NCBI RefSeq assembly: GCF_001637205.1
Contig: NZ_LVJH01000002.1
Location: 434,001 to 498,000 of the forward strand
Source of the DNA: Paenibacillus glacialis
GTDB lineage: Bacteria > Bacillota > Bacilli > Paenibacillales > Paenibacillaceae
DNA: 64,000 nt
Direction of reading: 5' to 3'
The notes under the pieces were generated by a model, which made no database searches, had not been told where the DNA came from, and saw nothing but the letters and a program-made list of their open reading frames with translations. How positions within the stretch are numbered: the stretch's first letter is position 1; every line of letters starts with the position of its first letter. Below, piece after piece: positions 45,964 to 54,571 of the stretch. The position numbers were made by a program, and so were the translations under genes.

Positions 45964-46845
45964 TTATATATTGTTGGCGGCTGACTTCACCTGTGCATGT
46001 GCATTATAAGAACTCCGAACAAGCGGCGCCGATTCAACGTGACTAAAGCCCCTCTTCAATCCTTCTTCTTTCAGAATAGCAAAATCAGCGGGTGGATAAT
46101 ATTTCTCCACATCCAAATGCTTCGGTGAAGGCTGTAAGTACTGACCCAAGGTTAGAATATTACAATCAACTGCACGTAAATCATCCATTGTTTGTAGAAT
46201 TTCGTCCCATTCTTCTCCAACCCCAAGCATAATACTTGATTTCGTTGGAATCGTTGGTTGCAGCACTTTCGCATTATGCAATAGTTCCATAGACCGTGTA
46301 TATTTAGCCTTGGCACGAACACGATCGGACAAGCGTTCTACCGTCTCGATGTTGTGATTCAGAATATCCGGCTTAGCATCCATTACAACCTTCAGAGCAT
46401 CGTTATTTCCCAAGAAATCCGGAATAAGTACTTCTACACTACAGAGGGGTAGACGCTTACGTACAGCATGAATACTTGCTGCAAAAATAGATGCGCCTCC
46501 ATCTTGCAAATCATCACGCGCTACGCTTGTAATGACGCAGTGCTGAAGATTCATGCTTTCAGCTGCATCAGCAACACGTTCTGGCTCTTCTAGATCAAGT
46601 TCTGTTGGTTTACCTGTATTGACCGCACAAAAACGACAAGCACGTGTACAAATATCGCCTAAAATCATAAATGTTGCGGTGCGATTAGCCCAACATTCAT
46701 AAATGTTTGGACAACGCGCCTCTTCACATACTGTATGTAGAGTCTTAGAGCGCATCATGCTCTTGATCTCCTGATAGTTATCGTCAGTCGTTAATTTAAT
46801 TCGAATCCAATCTGGCTTAGGTAACTTCGTGGTAATTCTCGACAA
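45964..46845 (-). CDS. lipA: Lipoyl synthase
   Basis: A radical SAM enzyme that inserts two sulfurs into octanoyl groups to make lipoyl cofactors. Two iron-sulfur clusters are evident: the auxiliary cluster C40-x4-C45-x5-C51 ([13 protein letters not shown]) and the radical SAM cluster C66-x3-C70-x2-C73 ([10 protein letters not shown]). The 293-residue length is normal. The start is TTG at 46843-46845, nine bases after AAAGGTGG. It is a single gene on the minus strand. Confidence 0.95.
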   Translation of the reverse strand: MSRITTKLPKPDWIRIKLTTDDNYQEIKSMMRSKTLHTVCEEARCPNIYECWANRTATFMILGDICTRACRFCAVNTGKPTELDLEEPERVADAAESMNLQHCVITSVARDDLQDGGASIFAASIHAVRKRLPLCSVEVLIPDFLGNNDALKVVMDAKPDILNHNIETVERLSDRVRAKAKYTRSMELLHNAKVLQPTIPTKSSIMLGVGEEWDEILQTMDDLRAVDCNILTLGQYLQPSPKHLDVEKYYPPADFAILKEEGLKRGFSHVESAPLVRSSYNAHAQVKSAANNI

Positions 46846-47034
46846 TTAAATATACCACCTTTCATACATGTTTTTACATCATTTAATCCATATTATATCA
46901 CGAACGCAAGGAGATTACCTCACATTCAGACTTAGAATAAACAGTTTGGATAAAATCATCCATCTTGATTCACCCTAAGCATACTAACTCATGATGATTA
47001 CAATTCAACGGCAGGTAAATAAGGAGGTACATTC

Positions 47035-48108
47035 ATGATTCACCTTCGCCCTAACAGAAATATACGACTTTGCAGATGGATTTGTGCCTCAGTTACTGTT
47101 ATTCTGACATTGTCTTATTGTACACCTTTGGAAGCTTCTAAAGTCCCCAAAGTATTAAAAGCAAGCGAAACCGTGAAACAAGATGATGTTTATACATCAA
47201 GAAAATTACTCTATGAGAAGATCAGTACAGTCACTCAGATTCCTTGGTATCGAATAGCAGCGATTGATCAATATGAACGAACTTTAACTAAGGCACATCC
47301 TAAAGACCGTGCTCATCCGCCTCGTCTTACAGCTATTTTTATGGCTCCACCCACTTGGTTTGGTGCGCTAAATCCTGATCAGCAAGATACAAATCCTTTG
47401 TCAATTTCTATTTTTGAAGGATTAGGTAGGGATGGCACAGGAGATAATCTAGCCGATGCCAATAACGATATCGATGTACTCTACAGTATCGCTAATCACT
47501 TACTGCATTACGGGCAATCGCTGAATGATTTCAACATTGCCCTTTGGGAATATTACAACAATAGCCGTGCTGTGCAACGAATCCAACAATTCTCCAAATT
47601 ATATGAGAAGTTTAGTCAAACAGAATTAACCCAGCACGCCTTCCCGCTTCCTCTAAATAGCATTTATTCTTACCGAAGCACTTGGGGGACAGGTCGCAAT
47701 TGGGGAGGGTTTCGTATTCATGAGGGAACTGATCTCTTCGCAGGTTACGGCGTTCCGATCCGCAGTACCTGTTATGGAGTCATTGAAATGAAGGGTTGGA
47801 ATGCATTCGGGGGATGGCGGATTGGCATTCGTGATATCAATAGCCATTACCATTATTACGCACATCTTCAGGGCTTTGAAAAAGGAATCAAAGTTGGAGA
47901 TGTTGTCACAGCTGGAAAGGTCATTGGTTATGTAGGAAGTTCCGGATATGGTAAACCAGGCACTCAGGGTAAATTCCCTCCACATCTTCATTATGGTATT
48001 TATCGTGACAGCGGTTTGGTCGAATGGTCCTTTGATCCATATCCGCTACTTCACCAATGGGAACAGGCAGAACGGAAATCACTTAAGCATGCAAGAAGAA
48101 ACGGCTGA
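47035..48108 (+). CDS. lytH: LytH-like M23 peptidase (L-Ala-D-Glu endopeptidase)
   Basis: A secreted or membrane-linked peptidase that trims peptide side chains in spore cortex. The 357-residue protein has an N-terminal hydrophobic segment (about 15-28), a helical middle, and the M23 zinc motifs HEGTD (His229, Asp233), HYHYYAH (His277) and PPHLHY (His317, His319). AAGGAGG precedes the ATG. Synteny with lipA, yutD and yunB supports lytH. The last five codons and the stop lie within repeat copy C, so the C-terminus HARRNG is partly repeat-derived. Confidence 0.87.
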   Translation: MIHLRPNRNIRLCRWICASVTVILTLSYCTPLEASKVPKVLKASETVKQDDVYTSRKLLYEKISTVTQIPWYRIAAIDQYERTLTKAHPKDRAHPPRLTAIFMAPPTWFGALNPDQQDTNPLSISIFEGLGRDGTGDNLADANNDIDVLYSIANHLLHYGQSLNDFNIALWEYYNNSRAVQRIQQFSKLYEKFSQTELTQHAFPLPLNSIYSYRSTWGTGRNWGGFRIHEGTDLFAGYGVPIRSTCYGVIEMKGWNAFGGWRIGIRDINSHYHYYAHLQGFEKGIKVGDVVTAGKVIGYVGSSGYGKPGTQGKFPPHLHYGIYRDSGLVEWSFDPYPLLHQWEQAERKSLKHARRNG

Positions 48109-48190
48109 ACCGCCCCTTAAGGACGGGTATCCGTCTCTTCGGAAATATAAGAAGTAGCGTATCAAATGAACCTTATACGATCTTATATTT
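48091..48190 (+). repeat. Dispersed double-hairpin repeat, copy C
   Basis: It aligns with copy A from GCAAGAAGAAACGG, through GGACGGG and GGAAATATAAGAAG, to GTATCAAATGAA and CTTATATTT. The outer stem of hairpin 1 (GAAACGG with CCGTCTC) is imperfect. Its first 18 bases are the 3' end of the lytH coding region. Confidence 0.85.
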
Positions 48191-48192
48191 GC

Positions 48193-48230
48193 AAAAAGAG
48201 TACCTCATGATCATGAGCGTACTCTTTTTA
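48193..48230. terminator. Bidirectional terminator of lytH and yunB
   Basis: AAAAAGAGTAC and CATGATCATG arms pair to a stem ending GTACTCTTTTT between the convergent genes. Confidence 0.85.
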
Positions 48231-48244
48231 TTATGATATTTACA

Positions 48245-49063
48245 TTATGGATTTATCTCATGATTCTGATCTTGCTGACTACTTGTGCCAGGCTTCTGGG
48301 TATTATTTATATCCGTGCCGTTCGTTTCATTAGTAGAAGTCCCTTTGGTTCCAAAGGGTATTGAAATATTGGGGGCTTCTCCCCCATTCCCGCCAACAGG
48401 CTCACCTTTTGAATTGTAATAATACATCGGAACATCCCCTACAACAAGCAGGTACGATATTGGGATTTCTGTCTTCACATGTTCATTTTCCATATCAAAA
48501 GGAATAACCACAGCAACGTCCACACTTACATTAATAAATACCTCTACCAAGATCATATTGATCCCCGCATCTCGCTGTCTCGTTGTTAACTCTACCTTAG
48601 CTGCTCCTTGTGGTTCTATTTTCACCGGAATCCCCGGACCGAATGAAGCTAGTACAGGACTTCCTAATGCCATCCCCACAGGAATATGTTCTGATAATTG
48701 ATTCACATCATTTAACGCAGCTTGAACGACCTTGAACGTATTGGATGTTATTTTCATTTGTTCCGAATAATTCATCATAAACCCAGATACTTTGCCCGAT
48801 GTGTCCATCTTCCAGTTTACGAGCTTATCGAAATCTTGTTCTTGTGCAACCTGTGCTGTAATGGCTTCATTGATAGCTTCAGTAGCAACCTGTTTAACTC
48901 TAATTTTAGCCAAATTCATGATAGGTGGCTTCAAATTCCGATCTACGTAAGCAAATCCCTGAAACATTATGATTAAAAAAACAAGAAAGCCTACGAGCCA
49001 CAACTTTCGTCTGCTCCTAGGTCCACTGTTTCGTTGGCTATGCCACCTTGCTTTTCTTATCAT
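48245..49063 (-). CDS. yunB: Sporulation protein YunB
   Basis: A 272-residue membrane-anchored protein (segment about 20-40) with the YunB pattern: AKIRVKQVATEAINEAI, WKMDTSGKVSGFMMNYSEQM and IPVGMALGSPVLASFGPGIPVK in separate conserved blocks. In Bacillus it is expressed under sigma-E and is important for sporulation. The C-terminal tail of about 55 residues (Asn/Thr/Gly-rich, low complexity) is longer than usual. A GGGG-type site precedes the ATG. Confidence 0.88.
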   Translation of the reverse strand: MIRKARWHSQRNSGPRSRRKLWLVGFLVFLIIMFQGFAYVDRNLKPPIMNLAKIRVKQVATEAINEAITAQVAQEQDFDKLVNWKMDTSGKVSGFMMNYSEQMKITSNTFKVVQAALNDVNQLSEHIPVGMALGSPVLASFGPGIPVKIEPQGAAKVELTTRQRDAGINMILVEVFINVSVDVAVVIPFDMENEHVKTEIPISYLLVVGDVPMYYYNSKGEPVGGNGGEAPNISIPFGTKGTSTNETNGTDINNTQKPGTSSQQDQNHEINP

Positions 49064-49169
49064 GGATAACCCCCCTAACGCCCGATTCTATACAAGCATA
49101 TGATGAGGTTGACCAAATAAGAAGAAAATCGTAATTCACAATTCCACAAAGGAGTTAAAAGCACCTAAT

Positions 49170-49370
49170 TCACGGCTTACGCTTATGCTTTAAAAAAATA
49201 TATATTAATCCGATCATTAGCAATAATCCGGCGAACCAAATACAGAATGTCCCCACGGATTGTCCAAGCTGAAGAAATGACATGCCACGAAATGAGGTTG
49301 CCGAGACCATCATGCATATGATTCCCATAACCATAATGAAGATTGCAATGAGCCATTCAACCTTTTTCAT
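49170..49370 (-). CDS. Small two-segment membrane protein, 66 aa
   Basis: Two hydrophobic segments (about 5-24 and 39-60) and a basic end. Its ATG overlaps the histidine kinase stop by 4 nt, so it is translationally coupled as the last gene of the two-component operon. It may modulate the kinase, as small membrane partners often do, but that is inference. No family is recognised. Confidence 0.7.
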   Translation of the reverse strand: MKKVEWLIAIFIMVMGIICMMVSATSFRGMSFLQLGQSVGTFCIWFAGLLLMIGLIYIFLKHKRKP

Positions 49371-50782
49371 CTCGTATCCTCCTGTTTTTCTTTATGCTTA
49401 AACCTAATTTCAAATTTAGTACCTACCCCTATTACACTGCTAACGTGCAGTTCTCCTTCCAGCAACTCAATGAACTTTTTAGCGATAGATAATCCTAAAC
49501 CCGTACCTCCATATTGTCGTGATCTAGATTTCTCCACACGGTAAAAACGCTCAAAAATATTCGGAAGCTCACTCTCAAGAATGCCTATTCCTGTGTCTAC
49601 CACTGTTAGATACACAAAGGATGGGTCTTGGCTTAGGTAGACGTTAATTTCACCTGTTTCTGTATACCGAACCGCATTCTCCAACAGATTCAAAAGAACC
49701 TGTTCCAAACGTAGCCCATCTCCATAAATCAAAGGAATATGATCGCCTAGATGCGTTTTTAGCTGTAATCCTTTGTCGTTCGCCTTTAGCTTAATTTTCC
49801 TGACGCTGTTGTCAGTGATCTCTGCTAGATCAATCCACTCCATGGATAGACTGATCGTTCCTTCTTCCATTTTAGATAATTCAAACAAATCATTCACCAT
49901 ATGCTGCAGACGCTGTGCTTCTATATGGATAATATCCAAATATTGATTTTTCTCTTCTTCTGTTTCATACAGCCGATCCTTGATCACCTTGCTATACCCT
50001 TCTAAATAAGTGATAGGCGTCCGAAGCTCATGAGAAATATTTGCGAAAAATTCCTGACGGTTATCCCGATATCGTTGAAGATCTTCAGCCAGATTGTTGA
50101 TCGCATCGGCCAGATCAGAAACTTCATCCTTGGTTGTGATATTCAATCTTGTTTCCAGCTCACCAACCGCTATTCTCCGTGTTGCCTCTTTCATTTGCAA
50201 TAGTGGTCTTGATAGAATTTGTGCAATAATCCATGTGATCCCAAGTGCCAATAAGAATGCACCCATACCCGAAAGAACTAATAACTTCCGTATAGCAGAA
50301 ATCGATTCATCCATATGGCTCGTAGATGCCATTACATAAATTGCAGATGTGATACTATTATCACTTTCTTGTAATATGGGCTTTCCTGCCACGAAATACC
50401 GATTTCTATCCGTGTCATAATACTCAAAATTCACCATTGTTCCGGAAAAAAGCGCCTCTACATCACTTTTATGAATAAATGATCGATCCTTTGATTTAAA
50501 ATCCCCAGAATGAATAAGAATGTTACCCAACTCATCTATATTAAAAATATTTACATTTGAAAAGTCGGCGAAAGCAAGCAACTTTTGCTCCATAGAAAGA
50601 TCAGGTGACTCTATCATCGTCGCAAAGTGCGTTGTCAGTTCTTCAACCTCTGTTCTCATTTCAGTATTATAAAAATTAGTAAACATACGATCGACTGCCA
50701 ATCCAAGCGCGGATAAGACGATAACAAATACCGATAAGATGACTAGCCCAAGTTTAAGTCCAATCTTATTGGACCTCCTCAT
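49367..50782 (-). CDS. Sensor histidine kinase
   Basis: A 471-residue membrane kinase: segment 1 (about 8-30), an extracytoplasmic sensor domain (about 31-163), segment 2 (about 164-188), HAMP (about 190-235), the H-box with His251 in FFANISHELRTP, and the ATPase domain with NLLENAVRY, DTGIGI and GGTGLGLSIAK. It should autophosphorylate His251 and transfer to Asp55 of the adjacent regulator. It overlaps the regulator gene by ATGA. The sensed signal is unknown; the upstream small proteins suggest a metal. Confidence 0.94.
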   Translation of the reverse strand: MRRSNKIGLKLGLVILSVFVIVLSALGLAVDRMFTNFYNTEMRTEVEELTTHFATMIESPDLSMEQKLLAFADFSNVNIFNIDELGNILIHSGDFKSKDRSFIHKSDVEALFSGTMVNFEYYDTDRNRYFVAGKPILQESDNSITSAIYVMASTSHMDESISAIRKLLVLSGMGAFLLALGITWIIAQILSRPLLQMKEATRRIAVGELETRLNITTKDEVSDLADAINNLAEDLQRYRDNRQEFFANISHELRTPITYLEGYSKVIKDRLYETEEEKNQYLDIIHIEAQRLQHMVNDLFELSKMEEGTISLSMEWIDLAEITDNSVRKIKLKANDKGLQLKTHLGDHIPLIYGDGLRLEQVLLNLLENAVRYTETGEINVYLSQDPSFVYLTVVDTGIGILESELPNIFERFYRVEKSRSRQYGGTGLGLSIAKKFIELLEGELHVSSVIGVGTKFEIRFKHKEKQEDTR

Positions 50783-51489
50783 ATCGATTCACCCGTTGCA
50801 TTAAACTTGTAGCCTACCCCCCATACGGTTTGAATCGGGTTGTAGAGAAGCCCTGACTTTCGCGTCTTATCTCGAATATTCTTCACATGGGTATCCACAA
50901 CTCGGAAATCCCCATCATAATCATAACCCCACAATAGATCTAGCAATTCTCCCCTATCAAAAGCACGTTGCTGATTTCTAGCCAAGGAAACAAACAAATC
51001 GAATTCCTTTTGCGTAAAATCTACTGGTAGGTCGTGAATATAGATTTCACGACCTTCAGGGTAAATCATCAAACCTTGGAACGAAAGCGTAGACTCTTGT
51101 TGAACAGAAGCTTGTGTAATCGCCGATCGCCGAATTAGCGAGTAGACACGCGCAAGTAATTCTTCTGGCTCAAATGGCTTCGTTAAATAATCATCAGCTC
51201 CTATTCCAAGACCTAAGACTTTATCTTTCGTCTCTGAACGCGCTGTTAGCATGAGTATCGCAACATTTTCTGTCTCTCGAATCTCTTTACATACATGCCA
51301 ACCATCCATATCCGGCATCATGACATCTAGAAGAATAATATCAAAGGAATGCCTTTTAACCATGGACAAAGCCTCTCGTCCGTTAGAGGCCTCTTTAACG
51401 TCAAACCCTTCCCTCGTTAAATAAATGCGAAGCAAATTCCGCATATTCCATTCGTCATCCACGATAAGGACTTGTAGCCTCGACATCAT
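50779..51489 (-). CDS. OmpR/PhoB-family response regulator
   Basis: The receiver domain has DDE at residues 11-13, phospho-acceptor Asp55 in LLDVMMPD and Lys near 105 in YLTKPF; the winged-helix output domain covers about residues 135-232 (VDTHVKNIRDKTRK, TVWGVGYKF). I chose the ATG at 51487-51489 because GGAAGG precedes it. The gene is cotranscribed with the kinase downstream and follows the Lgt-like remnant by 35 bp. Confidence 0.95.
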   Translation of the reverse strand: MMSRLQVLIVDDEWNMRNLLRIYLTREGFDVKEASNGREALSMVKRHSFDIILLDVMMPDMDGWHVCKEIRETENVAILMLTARSETKDKVLGLGIGADDYLTKPFEPEELLARVYSLIRRSAITQASVQQESTLSFQGLMIYPEGREIYIHDLPVDFTQKEFDLFVSLARNQQRAFDRGELLDLLWGYDYDGDFRVVDTHVKNIRDKTRKSGLLYNPIQTVWGVGYKFNATGESI

Positions 51490-51524
51490 GATCACCTTCC
51501 TTTGAACTAACTTAACCAACTATC

Positions 51525-51929
51525 TTAACCCATAAGTGCTATTGGCTTAACTTTTCGAGAACGCACGATGAAATATAATATAAGTATCACGGATATCCCT
51601 ATGCAGAGATACTCGCCCATTGTCCAGCCGTCCATTGAAAAGCGAACAATCGAATATAATACATTATAGGATAAAAACAAGACGCCCACAGGGAGCTCTA
51701 TATTCTTCATGACAATAAGTATACCAAAAACAACAATATCCAACTGTCCTTCCCAAATCTCGGCTGGCCACAATGGCACAGAACCATAGCGTTCAAACGC
51801 AATGGTTCCTTCTGGATACACGATTCCAAACCCTGAATCCGTCGGAGCCCCAAAAGCATCACCATTTAGAAAACAAGCAATTCTTCCGATGGCTTGACCT
51901 AAAATAATAGCCGGAGCCACCCATTTCAA
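51525..51929 (-). pseudogene. Truncated Lgt-like (prolipoprotein diacylglyceryl transferase) gene
   Basis: The 134-residue frame covers only the C-terminal half of an Lgt-type membrane enzyme: GQAIGRIACFLNGDAFG (the conserved Arg region), then PLWPAEIWEG and two or three membrane segments. The N-terminal half is missing; intact Lgt is about 270 residues. A strong AAAGGAGGGACC site lies upstream, but it points to a TTG in another frame (LRVILFEMGG and so on) that ends soon. This indicates a deletion plus frame change, so the gene is probably broken; a TTG at 51927-51929 could still start the short form. Confidence 0.65.
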
Positions 51930-52019
51930 ATAAAATAACTCTCAAATTAACGGTCCCTCCTTTAAGCTACTTTATGTATATCCAACGTCTATCCAACGCT
52001 ACGCTTGTCAAACCTGTAG

Positions 52020-52262
52020 TCATTGTTTCCTTTTCATAAAAGGCATCATTAAGACATGTGACAGCGGACATATCAGCAGTAAAATATAAAGTAACGGATT
52101 CGTAGATGATCCTGTGTACGCATTAACCAGTAATAAAACAACAGTCAGTACGATAGGTAACCCACAGCATACGATCATCATCCAGTTAAGCTTTTTCGAA
52201 GCATGGGAATGATGCATATTCCCTTTGTCTTGATCACGATCATGATTTCCGCAGCAACTCAT
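52020..52262 (-). CDS. Small His/Cys-rich membrane protein (DUF2933-like), 80 aa
   Basis: The N-terminus has MSCCGNH and several His residues (HHSH), then two membrane segments (about 27-46 and 54-72) with LLLICPLSHVLMMPFM, a pattern I associate with DUF2933-like proteins in copper and metal-related clusters. It may bind metal. It lies 13 bp downstream of a second such gene and upstream of the Lgt-like remnant and two-component genes. Confidence 0.7.
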   Translation of the reverse strand: MSCCGNHDRDQDKGNMHHSHASKKLNWMMIVCCGLPIVLTVVLLLVNAYTGSSTNPLLYILLLICPLSHVLMMPFMKRKQ

Positions 52263-52275
52263 CTCTTTCCCCTCC

Positions 52276-52473
52276 TCATTTTTCTTTTAAATTTTGAATT
52301 TCTTTTCTCATTTGCTCATTTTGGGCTTTCAGTTCACCAATCTCATGATGGATCGCTTGTTCGGATTGCGTTTGATCCTTTTTAGAACCATGTTTATGCA
52401 TTCCTCCCATTCCAAACATCATAAATATCATCATTATCGGACAAGCCAGCAGCAGTAACCAGTTCCAATCCAT
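52276..52473 (-). CDS. Small membrane protein with coiled coil (DUF2933-like), 65 aa
   Basis: One N-terminal Met-rich membrane segment (LLLLACPIMMIFMMFGMGGMH), then a charged, heptad-like tail (HHEIGELKAQNEQMRKEIQNL) likely to form a coiled coil. The Met/His-rich end of the segment suggests metal handling. It is the first gene of the probable operon to 49170. Its ATG at 52471-52473 follows a GGGAGG-type site. Confidence 0.68.
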   Translation of the reverse strand: MDWNWLLLLACPIMMIFMMFGMGGMHKHGSKKDQTQSEQAIHHEIGELKAQNEQMRKEIQNLKEK

Positions 52474-52620
52474 AGCTCATACCTCCCACTTCATTTTCAA
52501 GACACTAACTTCTTGATATTTTTATTGTAAAGGGAGAGTTTGTAGAAATGATGTAGAAACAGCAAAACCAATCTGAATGAAGCTTTTTAAATGGAATTTT
52601 AGGCACACCTCAAATCGTAA

Positions 52621-52656
52621 ACAAAAGAGACGCAAGCGACAATTCGCTTGCGTCTC
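52621..52656 (-). terminator. Intrinsic terminator of the RNA methyltransferase gene
   Basis: GAGACGCAAGCG pairs perfectly with CGCTTGCGTCTC around a 6-nt loop; TTTTGTTT follows on the minus strand. Confidence 0.88.
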
Positions 52657-52681
52657 CTAAATTATTCATCATTCAAAATGA

Positions 52682-53470
52682 TTACTTTGCATAATGTCTC
52701 TGCCTCATAGCCTCAAAGATTAACACAGAAGAAGCCATACCCACGTTCAGTGACTCCGCTTGTCCACGCATAGGGATAATTAAGGTATCGTCTACTAACT
52801 GCTGTACACGCTCTGACACGCCTTTTGCCTCGTTACCAACCAGTAACCAAGTAGAACCCGAGAATGGATACTCATAACAGGTATAATCTGCTTGCAGGCT
52901 AGTGCTAACCAACCGAGCTCCGCTCTGCTTTGCTTGTGGCAAAATATCGAGTAAATCCCCCTCCACCACAGGCAAATGGAAAAACGATCCCATCGTAGAA
53001 CGAATGGTCTTAGGATTGTAAAGATCTACACAGCCATGACCCAATATAACGCCATGCGCCCCTGCTGCATCCGCACTACGTATGATCGTACCCACATTCC
53101 CTGGATCTTGCACACCATCAAGTACCATCACCAGACTATTCTGTATAGAAAGCAACTGAGCAAGATCAACAGATCGTTTGCGAACAATGGCGAATACCGG
53201 TTGAGGAGTAACCGTATCCGTACATTTTGCTATGATCGCTTCCGAGACACCAATCCATTGCGCATCATTCAAACGTAAATGCTTCAGTTCTGCAGGAATT
53301 CCCTTGTCCATATCGTAAGCTACACATTCAATATCTGCTTCAGATTGAAAAGCTTCCTGCACTAAGTGAACGCCTTCTACAACAAATTTCTCACTTCTAT
53401 CTCGATGTTTTTTCTCTAACAATTGCGTCCATTCTTTCACCCGCGCATTTTGTAGGGATGTAATATCCAT
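52682..53470 (-). CDS. TrmH/SpoU-family RNA 2'-O-methyltransferase
   Basis: A 262-residue SPOUT enzyme: N-terminal RNA-binding domain (LEKKHRDRSEKFVVEGVHLV) and the knot domain with DPGNVGTIIRSADAAG, LVGNEAKGVS and IPMRGQAESLNVGMA, which bind SAM and hold the catalytic Arg. It probably methylates rRNA; the YsgA group to which it seems closest is not fully characterised. It is a single gene 31 bp downstream of ktrA. Confidence 0.9.
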   Translation of the reverse strand: MDITSLQNARVKEWTQLLEKKHRDRSEKFVVEGVHLVQEAFQSEADIECVAYDMDKGIPAELKHLRLNDAQWIGVSEAIIAKCTDTVTPQPVFAIVRKRSVDLAQLLSIQNSLVMVLDGVQDPGNVGTIIRSADAAGAHGVILGHGCVDLYNPKTIRSTMGSFFHLPVVEGDLLDILPQAKQSGARLVSTSLQADYTCYEYPFSGSTWLLVGNEAKGVSERVQQLVDDTLIIPMRGQAESLNVGMASSVLIFEAMRQRHYAK

Positions 53471-53501
53471 CTTAAACCCATCCTTATCTTGGTATCCCTA
53501 T

Positions 53502-54164
53502 TTATTTAGAAAATTCCAGTTCTAATTTAACTAAATCATCTTTCTGGCCTAAAATAACGAGAACGTCGTCTTTATCCAAAGGATCATTCGCATTCGGTGA
53601 AATATTCATCTTCGCTCCCGTCTTAATGGCCATGACGTTGCATCCAAATCGAGCTCTCACATCAAGATCCTTAAGATTCTTACCAATCATTCTATCTGAG
53701 GTTTTCATTTCCACAATACTATAATCATCAGACAGCTCAATATAATCTAGAATGTTAGGCGAGGTTAAATGGTGAGCTACACGAAGTCCCATATCTCGTT
53801 CAGGGAATATGACTTTATCTGCACCTATTTTATGAAGTACTTTCCCATGAAGTTCATTCTGCGCCTTAACAATAAGTGTCGGAATACCCAAGTCCTTTAA
53901 TATCAATGTTGTTAAGATACTTGATTGTATATCTTGTCCAATGGCCACAACGACAACTTCGAAATTACGAATACCAAGTGCACGCATGGCTTCTTCATCT
54001 GTAGAATTTGCTGATACCGCATGAGTCACAATGTTGGATATTTCTTGAATTCGTTGTTCATTAGAGTCAATTGCCAAGACATCAAAACCCATATCTGTTA
54101 GTGCAGTTGCTACACTAGATCCAAATCTACCCATTCCAATGATGGCGTACTGTCGCTTTGCCAT
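53502..54164 (-). CDS. ktrA: Potassium channel gating protein KtrA/KtrC-like
   Basis: A 220-residue RCK protein that gates a Ktr-type K+ channel. The N-terminal RCK domain has the GMGRFG motif and an acidic residue after the second strand (AIDSNEQR), which selects adenine nucleotides; the C-terminal RCK_C domain begins near residue 135. GGAGGTT precedes the ATG. The membrane subunit KtrB is not adjacent, as also happens with ktrC. Confidence 0.9.
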   Translation of the reverse strand: MAKRQYAIIGMGRFGSSVATALTDMGFDVLAIDSNEQRIQEISNIVTHAVSANSTDEEAMRALGIRNFEVVVVAIGQDIQSSILTTLILKDLGIPTLIVKAQNELHGKVLHKIGADKVIFPERDMGLRVAHHLTSPNILDYIELSDDYSIVEMKTSDRMIGKNLKDLDVRARFGCNVMAIKTGAKMNISPNANDPLDKDDVLVILGQKDDLVKLELEFSK

Positions 54165-54224
54165 TGTTCAACCTCCGATTGTTCAAATATATTCAATGAT
54201 TATATCATATCGGTACCCAAACTT

Positions 54225-54254
54225 GAATTACAGCCAGATAAGAGGGGAATATTA
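54225..54254 (+). promoter_or_regulatory. Possible sigma-G promoter of sspI
   Basis: GAATT (54225-54229) and AATATTA (54248-54254) are 18 bp apart, a looser match to sigma-G than those at the SASP genes. Confidence 0.4.
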
Positions 54255-54286
54255 AACGATGATTCAACGAATTAGGAGGGGAAACA

Positions 54287-54520
54287 ATGCCGATTGTACT
54301 CGACTTACGTCAAGCGATTGTACACAAGGTTCACAATAAGACCGATGCAGATCTACGCGACATGATTGAAGGTTCAGTTGATGGTCCAGAAGCAGCTTTA
54401 CCCGGACTTGGCGCCATATTCGAAATGATATGGAAAAATATTGAGTCCAAGCAACAGGATGAACTGATTCAAGTAGCTCAAAAACACCTTCAATCCGTTA
54501 CCCCGACGCCACTATCCTAA
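54287..54520 (+). CDS. sspI: Small acid-soluble spore protein SspI
   Basis: The 77-residue protein has the SspI pattern: LDLRQAIVHKVHNKTDADL, then MIEGSVDGPEAALPGLG and LFEMIWKN-like GAIFEMIWKNI. SspI is a minor forespore protein unrelated to alpha/beta SASPs. AGGAGGGG precedes the ATG. It has a terminator shared with prfC on the other strand. Confidence 0.94.
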   Translation: MPIVLDLRQAIVHKVHNKTDADLRDMIEGSVDGPEAALPGLGAIFEMIWKNIESKQQDELIQVAQKHLQSVTPTPLS

Positions 54521-54525
54521 ATCAA

Positions 54526-54560
54526 GAAAATCCCTCTCCCATATGGGGTGGAGGGATTTC
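54526..54560. terminator. Bidirectional terminator of sspI and prfC
   Basis: GAAAATCCCTC and CCC arms pair with GGG and GAGGGATTTC around ATAT. The T-rich flank is best on the minus strand. Confidence 0.75.
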
Positions 54561-54571
54561 TCTATTAGTTA

